From positions 7,812,001-7,876,000 of the forward strand of contig NZ_CP073318.1 in assembly GCF_018263855.1 (NCBI RefSeq): DNA of 64,000 bases, read 5' to 3'. The translations under genes were made by a program, and so were the position numbers. The notes beneath the pieces are model-generated. The model did no database searches. It was not told the DNA's origin and worked only from the letters and a program-made list of their open reading frames with translations. This DNA comes from Kutzneria sp. CA-103260 (GTDB lineage: Bacteria > Actinomycetota > Actinomycetes > Mycobacteriales > Pseudonocardiaceae). Shown here in pieces: positions 37,174 through 45,382 of the stretch (the first letter of the stretch is position 1; each line of letters opens with the position of its first letter).

Positions 37174-38145
37174 GTGAGTTCCGAAGTGATCAGTACGGCG
37201 GCGATCGTGCTGGCCCTGTTGCTGGCCGGTGGCCTGGTGCTGTTGTGGCGGATGTACCAGGACAGCGTGCGTCGCACCGATGCGGCGTTCGCCGCGGTGG
37301 AGGCCGAGCGCGCGCGGTTCGACCGGCAGCAGGCGACGCTGCGCCGGTATGAGGTGGCGTTCTCCTCGATCACCGGAAGGGGTGAACTCGGCGAGCAGGT
37401 GCTGGTCGAGACGGCCCGCACGCTGGGGCTGCGGGAAGGCCTGCACTTCACGTTGCAGACGGACCTGGCCGGCGGCGGCACGGTCCGGCCGGACCTGGTG
37501 CTCGCGGTCGGCGGCGGCCGGCAGGTGCCGGTGGACGCCAAGATGAGCATGGTCGTCTGGGCCGAGGCGATGGAGACCGACGACGCCGACGAGCGGGCAG
37601 ACGCGCTGCGGGTGCACGTGCGCAACATCCGGTCGCGGGCGGCGGAGCTGGCGGGCAAGGGCTACGCCCGCTGGGCCGACGCGATCTACGGCACGGTGAT
37701 GTTCGTGCCCTCGGACGCGGCGGTGGTGGCGGCCATGGACACCGATCCCGAGCTGCTGCGCTGGCTGCTGGACCGCCGGGTGTTCCTGTGCGGCCCGACC
37801 GGGTTCGCGGTGCTGGCCTCGGCAGCGCTGTTCGCGGCGACGGAGCGGGCCATCGCCGACGACGTGGACCAGGTGCGCAGCCAGGCCTCGGTGGCACACC
37901 GGGCGGCGAACACGGCGATCGACTCCGTCAACCTGTCGAGCACGCATCTGCAGCGCTTCCTGTCGGCGCGACGGCGCGAGCTGGACGCGCTGGAGGGGTT
38001 CCGAGGCGCGGTGCAGCCGCTGACCGACGCGGCCGGCAGCCCGACGCCGCTGACGACGGTGCGGCGCGCGGACGAGGTCACGGCTGGCCCGTTTACCCCG
38101 ATGGCCGAACCGCTTAACAGTGAGCAAACATCGGACGGGGGGTGA
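37174..38145 (+). CDS. RmuC-family protein
   Basis: This is 323 residues with one N-terminal membrane helix (AAIVLALLLAGGLVLLWRMY), a short coiled coil and the RmuC nuclease-like core: GRGELGEQVLVETARTLGL, RPDLVLAVGGGRQVPVDAKM and a C-terminal MFVPSDAAVVAAMDTDPELL region. RmuC limits inverted-repeat recombination. The end is Ser/Thr/Glu-rich. GTG 37174 is used. It is divergent from sbcCD, so this spot brings together several genes acting on hairpins and inverted repeats. RmuC is clear as a family; the biochemical role is inferred. Confidence 0.88.
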   Translation: MSSEVISTAAIVLALLLAGGLVLLWRMYQDSVRRTDAAFAAVEAERARFDRQQATLRRYEVAFSSITGRGELGEQVLVETARTLGLREGLHFTLQTDLAGGGTVRPDLVLAVGGGRQVPVDAKMSMVVWAEAMETDDADERADALRVHVRNIRSRAAELAGKGYARWADAIYGTVMFVPSDAAVVAAMDTDPELLRWLLDRRVFLCGPTGFAVLASAALFAATERAIADDVDQVRSQASVAHRAANTAIDSVNLSSTHLQRFLSARRRELDALEGFRGAVQPLTDAAGSPTPLTTVRRADEVTAGPFTPMAEPLNSEQTSDGG

Positions 38146-38264
38146 TCAACTGGCGGTTTTCGCCGCTCACAGGGGCACTACCGGCAGCACGGAGGGGTGA
38201 CTGCCGCTGATTCTCACGGAGCGTTCACAAGCTTCGCGACACAAACGGGCTACCGTGTCGTCTC

Positions 38265-39134
38265 GTGACCGCCACGCGCGATCGCCGAAGCGATCTTGAC
38301 ACTGAGCCGCGGACCTCCTCATGGGGGGACGCGCCCGCGTTCGGCTCACGGGCCATGCCCTGGTGGGGCGCGGTCTTGACAGCGCTCGCCCTGACCGCGG
38401 TCGGGGCGCTGTTCGACGAGCTGACGAACAAGACGCTGGGACTGCCGTTCCAGGTCCTGTACACGATCGGCTGCGTGCTGGCCGTGACCTTCGTGTGCCG
38501 GCGGAGTCTGTTCGGGCCCATGGTGCAGCCACCACTGATCATGATCGTGGTGGCCGGCGTGGTGCTGGTGCTGTTCGCCGGCGGCGGGAGCGGCGGCCTC
38601 GCGGCCAAGGCCATCGCGGTCGGCCCGCCGCTGATCGGCAACTTCCCGGTGATGGCCATCGCCACCGTGCTCACGGTGGTGATCGGCGCGATCCGGCTGA
38701 TCCTGCAGCGCAAGCCGAAGGTCGACGAGGACGAGGACTTCCCGCCGGCGGCCCGGTCCGTGCGCCGGGAGCCGCCGAGCCGTGACGACCGCGACCTCGG
38801 GCGCGACCGGGAGCCGCCGCGCCGTGACCAGGGCCCACGGCCGGCTGGCGCGCGCACGCGGCCAGCCCCGCCACCTCCCGGGCGTGGCGAGCGACCGGAC
38901 CGTGAGCGGATGGACCGTGACCGGCAGCCGCCGCCACCTCCGCCCCGTCAGACGCCGCCGGGTCGTGGCGCCACTCCTGGCCGTCCCGCACCGGGCGCCG
39001 GTGGTCAGCGTGGCGTGCCGCCGCGTCCGGCCGCGCCGGGCCGTGGCGCCGGTGGCCGTCCCGGTGGAGGCGGCCAGGGCCGCCCGCCGCAGCCCCCGCC
39101 GCGTCGCCCCCGTCGTCCCGACGACGATTACTGA
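38265..39134 (+). CDS. DUF6542-type membrane protein with Pro/Arg-rich tail
   Basis: This is 289 residues. The N-terminal ~30 are polar, residues 35-150 hold four membrane helices (e.g. AVLTALALTAVGALFDELT, VLYTIGCVLAVTFVC, LIMIVVAGVVLVLFAG, VMAIATVLTVVIGAI) and the C-terminal ~120 are a low-complexity Pro/Arg/Gly tail. It is the DUF6542 type found near ispH in actinomycetes. GTG 38265 starts it. The tail shifts codon bias and is unlikely to fold; it may bind nucleic acid or membrane-associated proteins. Function unknown. Confidence 0.8.
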   Translation: MTATRDRRSDLDTEPRTSSWGDAPAFGSRAMPWWGAVLTALALTAVGALFDELTNKTLGLPFQVLYTIGCVLAVTFVCRRSLFGPMVQPPLIMIVVAGVVLVLFAGGGSGGLAAKAIAVGPPLIGNFPVMAIATVLTVVIGAIRLILQRKPKVDEDEDFPPAARSVRREPPSRDDRDLGRDREPPRRDQGPRPAGARTRPAPPPPGRGERPDRERMDRDRQPPPPPPRQTPPGRGATPGRPAPGAGGQRGVPPRPAAPGRGAGGRPGGGGQGRPPQPPPRRPRRPDDDY

Positions 39135-39194
39135 GTCTTTGGCGCCGCCTTCGGCGTCGCGGCTCGGCCCCCGGGTAGCCGACGCCTCGCCCTT

Positions 39195-39262
39195 GCCGGA
39201 TTTCGCCCGCCGCATCCGGCTCGGGCGGGGCGTGCGTCGGGTGGCGGCGGCCGAAATCCGCC
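39195..39262 (+). repeat. Dispersed palindromic repeat, part 2 only
   Basis: This 68-nt element matches 37025-37092 at 62 of 68 positions by hand alignment, starting GCCGGATTTCG and ending CGAAATCCG. The terminal inverted repeat is nearly perfect. Where part 1 should be, a different hairpin-like GC stretch (GGCGCCGCCTTCGGCG, 39141-39156) occurs. It lies in the gap after the DUF6542 gene, before the convergent ispH stop, so it may also help termination. Confidence 0.7.
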
Positions 39263-39329
39263 AACCGTGCGAAGCACCGGCGGGGCCTCGCAACGGTCAC
39301 CGGGCGGACAAATCACGAGCGAAGAGTGG

Positions 39330-40301
39330 TTAGCGAACCAAGTCCTTGCGGAGCTCGCGGGGCAGCTGGAAGGCGATCTTCTCGTTGGCGGTGGTGACCT
39401 CTTCGACGTCGCCCCAGCCGCGTTCGGCGAGATAGGCCAGCACCTCGTGGACCAGGATGTCCGGCACGGACGCGCCGCTGGTCACGCCGACCGTGCGGAC
39501 GCCGTCCAGCCACGCCTCGTCGATCTCCTTGGCGTAGTCGATCAGGTAGGACGCCTGCGCGCCGTGCTGCAGCGCGACCTCGACCAACCGCTTGGAGTTG
39601 GACGAGTTCTGCGAGCCGACCACGATCACCAGGTCGCACTCGGGAGCCATCGCCTTCACCGCGACCTGGCGGTTCTGCGTGGCGTAGCAGATGTCGTCGC
39701 TCGGCGGGGCCTGCAGGTCCGGGAAGCGCTGCTTGAGCTGCTCGACCCGGACCATGGTCTCGTCCACCGACAGCGTGGTCTGGGACAGCCAGATGACCTT
39801 GGACGGGTCGCGGACCTCGACCTTGGCCACGTCCTCGGCGGTGTCCACGAGCTGCACGTGCTCGGGAGCCTCGCCGGCGGTGCCCTCGACCTCCTCGTGG
39901 CCCTCGTGGCCGATGAGCAGGATGTCGTAGTCGTCACGGGCGAAGCGCTTGGCCTCCTGGTGCACCTTGGTCACCAGCGGGCAGGTGGCGTCGATGGTGC
40001 GCAGGTTGCGGGCGGCCGCCTCCTCGTGCACGGCCGGCGACACGCCGTGCGCGGAGAACACCACGAGCGCCCCCTCCGGCACCTCGTCGGTCTCGTCCAC
40101 GAAGATCGCGCCGCGGTCCTGGAGCGTCTCCACGACGTACTTGTTGTGCACGATCTCCTTGCGCACGTAGACGGGGGCGCCGTAGGTCTCCAGCGCCTTC
40201 TCCACGGTCACCACGGCCCGGTCCACGCCCGCGCAGTAGCCGCGTGGCTTGGCGAGGAAGACGCGCTTGGGCCGGTCAGCAGCTGGGCTTGACGGGGTCA
40301 T
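39330..40301 (-). CDS. ispH: 4-hydroxy-3-methylbut-2-enyl diphosphate reductase IspH (LytB)
   Basis: This is the last enzyme of the MEP isoprenoid pathway, making IPP and DMAPP with a 4Fe-4S cluster. The cluster Cys are visible in KPRGYCAGVDRA, TIDATCPLVTKVH and DDICYATQNRQ. Other motifs are KEIVHN, GAIFVDETDEV and SNSKRLVEVA. The start is ATG 40301 (MTPSSPAADRPKRVFL); the open frame extends further upstream but the conserved part begins here. It has 323 residues, as usual. It is divergent from the xse operon. Mycobacteria have the same ispH-xse neighbourhood. Confidence 0.97.
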   Translation of the reverse strand: MTPSSPAADRPKRVFLAKPRGYCAGVDRAVVTVEKALETYGAPVYVRKEIVHNKYVVETLQDRGAIFVDETDEVPEGALVVFSAHGVSPAVHEEAAARNLRTIDATCPLVTKVHQEAKRFARDDYDILLIGHEGHEEVEGTAGEAPEHVQLVDTAEDVAKVEVRDPSKVIWLSQTTLSVDETMVRVEQLKQRFPDLQAPPSDDICYATQNRQVAVKAMAPECDLVIVVGSQNSSNSKRLVEVALQHGAQASYLIDYAKEIDEAWLDGVRTVGVTSGASVPDILVHEVLAYLAERGWGDVEEVTTANEKIAFQLPRELRKDLVR

Positions 40302-40414
40302 GGCCCAAGGGTAGCGGCGCGCGGACGAGCACTCCGCGCGAGCGGCGTTCGTTTCGTCACCCGTTCGCCACCGAAAACTGGGCAGGACGGGCCGACTGGG
40401 GCAGGCTAGACGCC

Positions 40415-40969
40415 ATGAAGTCGTCACTGCCGCTGCCGGTGCGCATCGCCGCCGGGCTCGCGGTCACCGCGGTCGAGCAGGCGCGCAAGCTCCCGGAGCA
40501 ACTGACCGGGCTGCCGGTGACGGTCGTCTCCCAGGCGCTGCAGCTGTCCATGCGGGTGCAGCAGCGGGTCACCGAGCTGGCGATCAAGGGTGACGACGCG
40601 CTGGCCTCGCTGCGTCCGGTCGAGGAGACCCCCGAATGGGCGACCTTCGACGAGGACGAGGAGGAGCCCACCCCGGCGGCCCCGGTCCAGCCCGAGTTCA
40701 ACGACCCCTGGCTGGCCGAGGAACGGGCCGTGTCGGAGCACGAGGACACCGGCGACGAGGACGAGGTCGCCTCCGGTGGCCCGGCCGCGCTGCCGGAGTA
40801 CGACGAGCTGTCGGTGCCGCAGCTGCGGGCCCGGCTGCGCCGGCTCACCCTGGACGACCTGGAGCAGCTGCAGGCCTACGAGCGCGAGCACGCCGCGCGC
40901 CCGGCCTACCTGGGCATGCTGACCAGGCGTATCGCCACCGTCCGGGCTCAGGAGAACGCCGACTCGTGA
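40415..40969 (+). CDS. Lipid droplet-associated-type conserved actinobacterial protein
   Basis: This is 184 residues. It starts MKSSLPLPVRIAAGLAVTAV and has amphipathic helices EQARKLPEQLTGLPVTVVSQ and QLSMRVQQRVTELAIKGDDA, then an acidic low-complexity middle (FDEDEEEPTPAAP) and a basic helical end (SVPQLRARLRRLTLDDLEQL). This layout matches the family placed upstream of xseA in actinomycetes and named for mycobacterial lipid-droplet association. The localisation is not proven here. It overlaps xseA (GTGA) and starts the operon. Confidence 0.75.
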   Translation: MKSSLPLPVRIAAGLAVTAVEQARKLPEQLTGLPVTVVSQALQLSMRVQQRVTELAIKGDDALASLRPVEETPEWATFDEDEEEPTPAAPVQPEFNDPWLAEERAVSEHEDTGDEDEVASGGPAALPEYDELSVPQLRARLRRLTLDDLEQLQAYEREHAARPAYLGMLTRRIATVRAQENADS

Positions 40970-42213
40970 CCGCTCCCGGCCCGACCACCGCCGAGCAGCC
41001 CTGGCCGGTGCGCACGGTCACCCGCAAGATCGCCGACTGGATCAACCGGCTCGGCGCCGTCTGGGTGGAGGGACAGGTCACCCAGATCTCGGCCCGCCCG
41101 GGCACCGCCACCGCCTTCCTCACGCTGCGGGACACCAGCGCGGACGTGTCGATCTCGGTGACGTGCTCGACGCAGCTGGTCCGCAGCATGGAGCCGGCGC
41201 TGACCGACGGCAGCCGCGTGGTGGTGCACGGCAAGCCCAGCTACTACACCGGCCGCGGCACGCTGAGCCTGCGGGTGGACGAGATCCGCCAGGTCGGCGT
41301 GGGCGAGCTGCTGGCCCGCATCGAGCGGCTGCGCCGGCTGCTGGCCGCCGAAGGCCTGTTCGACCCGCGCCGCAAGCGGCCGCTGCCGTTCCTGCCGCAC
41401 ACCATCGGGCTGATCACCGGCCGTGCCTCGGCCGCCGAGCGCGACGTGCTGACCAACGCCCGCGGCCGGTGGCCGGCGGCGCACTTCCGGGTGATCAACG
41501 TCGCGGTGCAGGGCACGACCGCCGTCCCGCAGGTGATGACCGCCCTGAAGACGCTGGACGCCGACCCCGACGTGGACGTCATCGTGATCGCCCGCGGCGG
41601 CGGCAGCGTCGAGGACCTGCTGCCGTTCTCCGACGAGACGCTGTGCCGGGCGGTCTCCGCCTGCGGCACGCCGGTGATCAGCGCGATCGGCCACGAGCCG
41701 GACACGCCGCTGCTGGATCACGTCGCCGACCTGCGGTGTTCCACGCCGACCGACGCCGGCAAGCGGGTCGTGCCCGACGTCGCCGAGGAGACGCAGCGGA
41801 TCCGCCAGCTGCGCGACCGCACCCGGCGGGCGCTGCACGGCTGGGTGGACCGCGAGCGGCGGCTGCTGGACGCGCTGCGCAGCCGCCCGGCGCTGGCCGA
41901 CCCGTTCACGCCGCTGCGGCGGCGGGCCGACGACGTGACCGCGTTGCGTGACCGCGGCCGGCGGGAGATCCGGTCGATGCTGAGCAGCGAGGAAAGTGCC
42001 CAGTCGGCCGTCCGCGCACGCTTGACGACCCTCGGACCAGCCGCCACGCTGGCGCGTGGATACGCCGTGGTGCAGAGCGTGGCCGAGGACGGGGCCACCT
42101 CCGTGCTCCGGTCCGTGGACGACGCCCCGCCGGGAACACAGCTGCGGGTGCGGCTCGTTGACGGGGCGATCCGTGCCGTCGTGCCCGACGACGACACCCG
42201 TGAGCGGAGGTAG
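40966..42213 (+). CDS. xseA: Exodeoxyribonuclease VII large subunit
   Basis: This is the catalytic large subunit of exonuclease VII, which degrades single-stranded DNA. It has an OB-fold N-terminus (VWVEGQVTQISARPGTATAF), LITGRASAAERDVLTNARGR, the key VIARGGGSVEDLLPFSDE and CGTPVISAIGHEPDTPLLDH, then a helical C-terminus with ATLARGYAVV. It has 415 residues. GTG 40966 overlaps the upstream stop. The small subunit is encoded 434 nt downstream, after an inserted unknown gene. Confidence 0.97.
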   Translation: MTAPGPTTAEQPWPVRTVTRKIADWINRLGAVWVEGQVTQISARPGTATAFLTLRDTSADVSISVTCSTQLVRSMEPALTDGSRVVVHGKPSYYTGRGTLSLRVDEIRQVGVGELLARIERLRRLLAAEGLFDPRRKRPLPFLPHTIGLITGRASAAERDVLTNARGRWPAAHFRVINVAVQGTTAVPQVMTALKTLDADPDVDVIVIARGGGSVEDLLPFSDETLCRAVSACGTPVISAIGHEPDTPLLDHVADLRCSTPTDAGKRVVPDVAEETQRIRQLRDRTRRALHGWVDRERRLLDALRSRPALADPFTPLRRRADDVTALRDRGRREIRSMLSSEESAQSAVRARLTTLGPAATLARGYAVVQSVAEDGATSVLRSVDDAPPGTQLRVRLVDGAIRAVVPDDDTRERR

Positions 42214-42215
42214 GG

Positions 42216-42650
42216 GTGCCATACCCGGCGCGTGAGCCCACGTTCCTCCCGTTGACGGTGGCCACCGCGCGAGCCGCGGCCGACAACCCCGAACAGTCCG
42301 AGCTGACCCGGAGCGCCCGGGTCGTGCAGTACTGCGCCGAGGCCGCGAACACGGCCGCCGTGGACACCTGGACCGCCATGCTGGCCGGCTGCGACTACCC
42401 CGGCCGCCGGGCGTTACCCTCGCGTCTCCGCGAGCTGACCGAGGCGACTTCGGTCTACGTGGGGACGCAGTGGTGGTACGGCGACGGTTCGGTGCACCGG
42501 CGCCGCGTGGCCGATGCCGAGGACCGCATCGGCGAGGCGGCGCAGGACGGCGACGGCGCCGAGTTCGCCGAGGCGTTCGTCGGGTACGACCAGGCCGTCG
42601 CGGCGGTTGTGGTCCGGGTGCAGAGCCAGATGGGAACCAGCGCGACATGA
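42216..42650 (+). CDS. Unknown protein between xseA and xseB
   Basis: This is 144 residues starting at GTG 42216, with CGGAGGTAG just upstream, and overlapping xseB by ATGA. It is mostly helical (TVATARAAADNPEQSELTRS, AEDRIGEAAQDGDGAEFAEA) with two Cys (QYCAEA, AGCDYPG) and a WWYGDGS segment, no membrane helix. I do not recognise a family. Its position and tight coupling, 2 nt after xseA and overlapping xseB, mean it is expressed with exonuclease VII. It could modulate the complex or be unrelated. Confidence 0.75.
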   Translation: MPYPAREPTFLPLTVATARAAADNPEQSELTRSARVVQYCAEAANTAAVDTWTAMLAGCDYPGRRALPSRLRELTEATSVYVGTQWWYGDGSVHRRRVADAEDRIGEAAQDGDGAEFAEAFVGYDQAVAAVVVRVQSQMGTSAT

Positions 42651-42862
42651 CGGAACCGACGCTCGGCTACGAGGCCGCGCGCGACGAGTTGGCCGAGGTT
42701 GTCCGCAAGCTGGAGGCGGGTGGACTGTCGCTGGAGGACTCGCTGGCGCTGTGGGAGCGCGGCGAGGCCCTGGCCAAGGTCTGCGAGGCCCACCTGGCCG
42801 GTGCCCGGCAGCGGGTGGAGACGGCGCTCGCGGTCGTCGAGGAGGACGTCGCCGAGGGCTAG
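42647..42862 (+). CDS. xseB: Exodeoxyribonuclease VII small subunit
   Basis: This is 71 residues starting MTEPTLGYEAARDELAEVV. It carries the XseB helical signature RKLEAGGLSLEDSLALWERG and CEAHLAGARQRVETAL. It binds the long helices of XseA. ATG 42647 overlaps the upstream stop. Its stop overlaps that of the convergent DUF4245 gene by 4 nt (CTAG). Confidence 0.95.
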   Translation: MTEPTLGYEAARDELAEVVRKLEAGGLSLEDSLALWERGEALAKVCEAHLAGARQRVETALAVVEEDVAEG

Positions 42863-43473
42863 GACTTCTTGGGTAGGGGCGTCGCGGTCTGCGCGGCCTG
42901 GGCCAGCGTCCGGAAGTCGGCGTCCTTGCCGTTGCCGGAGATCAGCAGCCGCACCCCGCCGACCTCGGCCAGCCAGGACGTCTCGTCGCGGCGGGCCGGG
43001 TAGATCGTCCAGTTCACGCCGGCCACGTCGATGGTGCCGGTCGCGGCCGGCTCCGACTTCGGGTCGTCGGTCTCCGAGGCGATCAGCTCGCGGGCCCCGC
43101 CCTGCGTCTGGGACAGCCGCAGGAAGCCGCCGGCCGGGGCCAGCCAACCGACCCGGACCACCGGCCGAGCCTGGTCGCCGGCGCCGATGGAGATCGTGTC
43201 GGTCGAGTTGGCGCGCCAGCCCGCGGGCAGCTTCGGTTCCCGCACCGGCAGGTCCAGGCCGGACGCGACGCCCGACAGCGCGGAGTGCACGTCCACGGAC
43301 GGCACCGCGCTGGTGTTGATGGTCGGTCCGCCCGGACTGAACTGGCAGGCGTTGCTGAAGCCCAGCACCGCCAGCAGGATCAGCAGCAGCGCGGCCAGCG
43401 ACAGCACCATGTCGCGGGCGGTCTGCGCGCCGCGTCCGGGCTTCGGTGGCGTGGGCGTCTGCGTGTCGGGCAC
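42859..43473 (-). CDS. DUF4245 membrane-anchored protein
   Basis: This is 204 residues with an N-terminal cytoplasmic stretch, one membrane helix (DMVLSLAALLLILLAVLGFS) and an exported domain with WRANSTDTISIGAG, RVGWLAPAGGFLRLSQTQ and VAGVNWTIYPARRDETSWLA. This is the DUF4245 layout, found between xseB and glpX in actinomycetes. GTG 43473 is the start. Function unknown; an envelope role is likely from topology. It is convergent with xseB. Confidence 0.88.
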   Translation of the reverse strand: MPDTQTPTPPKPGRGAQTARDMVLSLAALLLILLAVLGFSNACQFSPGGPTINTSAVPSVDVHSALSGVASGLDLPVREPKLPAGWRANSTDTISIGAGDQARPVVRVGWLAPAGGFLRLSQTQGGARELIASETDDPKSEPAATGTIDVAGVNWTIYPARRDETSWLAEVGGVRLLISGNGKDADFRTLAQAAQTATPLPKKS

Positions 43474-43614
43474 CCAGCCATCGTCTCAAGCTGGCGGGCC
43501 GGGGCCGCACCGGGTGCTGTTTCTCACCGCGGAATCGATCACGGACCGGTCCGGGGCGGGTGATCTGCGAGGATTTTCGGGTAGTCCTGCCACAAGCAGC
43601 ACAGGGAGGCCGCC

Positions 43615-44661
43615 ATGACCACCACCGAGCCCCGGCGCGCGCCGGAGGCCCCCGACCGCAACCTCGCGATGGAACTGGTCCGGGTGACCGAGGCCGCCGC
43701 GATGGCCGCCGGCCGCTGGGTGGGCAGGGGCGACAAGAACGGCGGCGACGGCGCCGCGGTGGACGCCATGCGCAAGCTCATCGGCACGGTGTCGATGCGA
43801 GGCGTGGTCGTGATCGGCGAGGGCGAGAAGGACGAGGCGCCCATGCTGTACAACGGCGAGGAGGTCGGCAACGGCGACGGGCCGGACTGCGACGTCGCCG
43901 TCGACCCGGTGGACGGCACCACGCTGATGAGCAAGGGCATGCCCAACGCCGTCGCGGTGCTCGCCGTGGCCGAACGCGGCGCCATGTACGACCCGTCGGC
44001 CGTGTTCTACATGGAGAAGATCGCCGCCGGCCCCGAGGCCGCGGACGTGATCGACCTGACCGCGCCGGTGTCGGAGAACATCCGCCGGGTGGCGAAGGCC
44101 AAGCACGGCGGCGTCGAGGACGTCACGGTGTGCATCCTGGACCGGCCCCGCCACGAGCAGCTGGTCAAGGAGGTCCGCGAGGCCGGGGCCCGGATCCACT
44201 TCATCGCCGACGGCGACGTGGCCGGCGCGATCTCGGCGGCGCGGCCGGGCACCGGTGTGGACCTGCTGCTGGGCGTCGGCGGCACGCCGGAGGGCATCAT
44301 CACGGCGTGCGCCATGAAGTGCATGGGCGGCGAGATCCAGGGCCGGCTGTGGCCGCGTGACGACGCAGAGCGGCAGAAGGCCCTCGACGCCGGGCACGAC
44401 CTGACCCGCGTGCTCACCACCGAGGACCTGGTCCGCGGCGACAACGTGTTCTTCTGCGCCACCGGCGTGACCGACGGCAGCCTGGTGCGCGGCGTGCAGT
44501 ACCGGGCCGGCGGCTGCACCACGCACTCGATCCTGATGCGCTCCAAGTCCGGCACCGTGCGGGTGATCGAGGGCTTCCACCGGCTGACCAAGCTGCGCGA
44601 GTACTCCAATGTGGACTTCGGCCGTTTGGCCGAGGGGGACGCCCTGCCGCCGCTGCCGTAG
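43615..44661 (+). CDS. glpX: Class II fructose-1,6-bisphosphatase GlpX
   Basis: This enzyme of gluconeogenesis hydrolyses fructose 1,6-bisphosphate. It is 348 residues with EAAAMAAGRWVGRGDKNGGD, VVIGEGEKDEAPMLYNGEEV, the metal site VDPVDGTTLMSKG and the conserved GVGGTPEGIITACAMKCMGG. ATG 43615 is the start, with AGGGAGG 6-8 nt upstream. It is essential for gluconeogenic growth in mycobacteria, where it is the main FBPase. It is a single gene here. Confidence 0.97.
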   Translation: MTTTEPRRAPEAPDRNLAMELVRVTEAAAMAAGRWVGRGDKNGGDGAAVDAMRKLIGTVSMRGVVVIGEGEKDEAPMLYNGEEVGNGDGPDCDVAVDPVDGTTLMSKGMPNAVAVLAVAERGAMYDPSAVFYMEKIAAGPEAADVIDLTAPVSENIRRVAKAKHGGVEDVTVCILDRPRHEQLVKEVREAGARIHFIADGDVAGAISAARPGTGVDLLLGVGGTPEGIITACAMKCMGGEIQGRLWPRDDAERQKALDAGHDLTRVLTTEDLVRGDNVFFCATGVTDGSLVRGVQYRAGGCTTHSILMRSKSGTVRVIEGFHRLTKLREYSNVDFGRLAEGDALPPLP

Positions 44662-44677
44662 CCAATCGGAGCTCCAA

Positions 44678-44694
44678 CCGTTACGAAGTAACGG
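44678..44694. promoter_or_regulatory. Inverted repeat CCGTTAC-GAA-GTAACGG
   Basis: This is a perfect 7-bp inverted repeat with a 3-nt centre, 17 nt after the glpX stop and 83 nt before the L,D-transpeptidase start. No U-run follows, so it may be a terminator stem or an operator with GTTAC/GTAAC half sites for the cell-wall gene. The two possibilities cannot be separated here. Confidence 0.35.
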
Positions 44695-44776
44695 AGTTCT
44701 CGCGACAACCCCCGCATACAGTGTCGCGTCGTTGCTGATGATCGACGTGCCGCCGGGTGTTGCAGGGGAGAGTCGC

Positions 44777-45382
44777 GTGCGGGTGAACAAGATCGCGCTG
44801 GCGCTGGCCGCCGTGGGCGCCACCACGCTGATGACGGCGTGCTCGACCGGGGTGGACCTGGCGTCCGACGCGTCACCGGCGAGCACGTCGGCCAGCGCGA
44901 CGACGACCACCACCACGACCACGACGGTGGCGCCCACGACGACCACCACGACTCCGCCACCGACCACCACGACCACGACGGTGCGGCCGACCACCACCAC
45001 GAAGCCCAAGCCGGTCGGCAAGGCGCCGGGCACGCCGTGCCTGGCGACCATGGCCGCGTGTGTGGACAAGAGCAGCGGGCAGGCCTGGCTGATCATCGAC
45101 GGCAAGGTCAGCTACGGGCCGGTGCCGATGATGCCGGGCAAGGCGTCCGAGCCGACCCCGAACGGCTTCTTCCACGTGGAGTGGAAGGACAAGCACCACA
45201 AGAGCAGCGAGTTCAACAACGCGCCCATGGAGAACTCGGTGTTCTTCGCGGCCGGCGGCATCGCCTTCCACGAGGGCAGCCTGAGCCGGCCGTCGGCCGG
45301 CTGCGTGCACCTGTCGATGACGGCGTCCGCGAAGTTCTACGCGACGCTGGACGTCGGCGACCCGGTCGAGGTCGTCGCCTGA
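44777..45382 (+). CDS. L,D-transpeptidase lipoprotein (YkuD)
   Basis: This is 201 residues. It has a lipoprotein signal (NKIALALAAVGATTLMTAC), a Thr-rich linker of about 60 residues (many TTTT runs with Pro) and a YkuD catalytic domain with KVSYGPVPMMPGKA, a His in AFHEGSLSRPSAGCVHLS and the catalytic Cys in SAGCVHLS. It makes or edits 3-3 crosslinks in peptidoglycan. GTG 44777 is used (GGGGAG about 7 nt upstream); GTG 44783 is an alternative. The domain is the short single-domain type. It ends exactly where the convergent reductase ends. Confidence 0.9.
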   Translation: MRVNKIALALAAVGATTLMTACSTGVDLASDASPASTSASATTTTTTTTTVAPTTTTTTPPPTTTTTTVRPTTTTKPKPVGKAPGTPCLATMAACVDKSSGQAWLIIDGKVSYGPVPMMPGKASEPTPNGFFHVEWKDKHHKSSEFNNAPMENSVFFAAGGIAFHEGSLSRPSAGCVHLSMTASAKFYATLDVGDPVEVVA

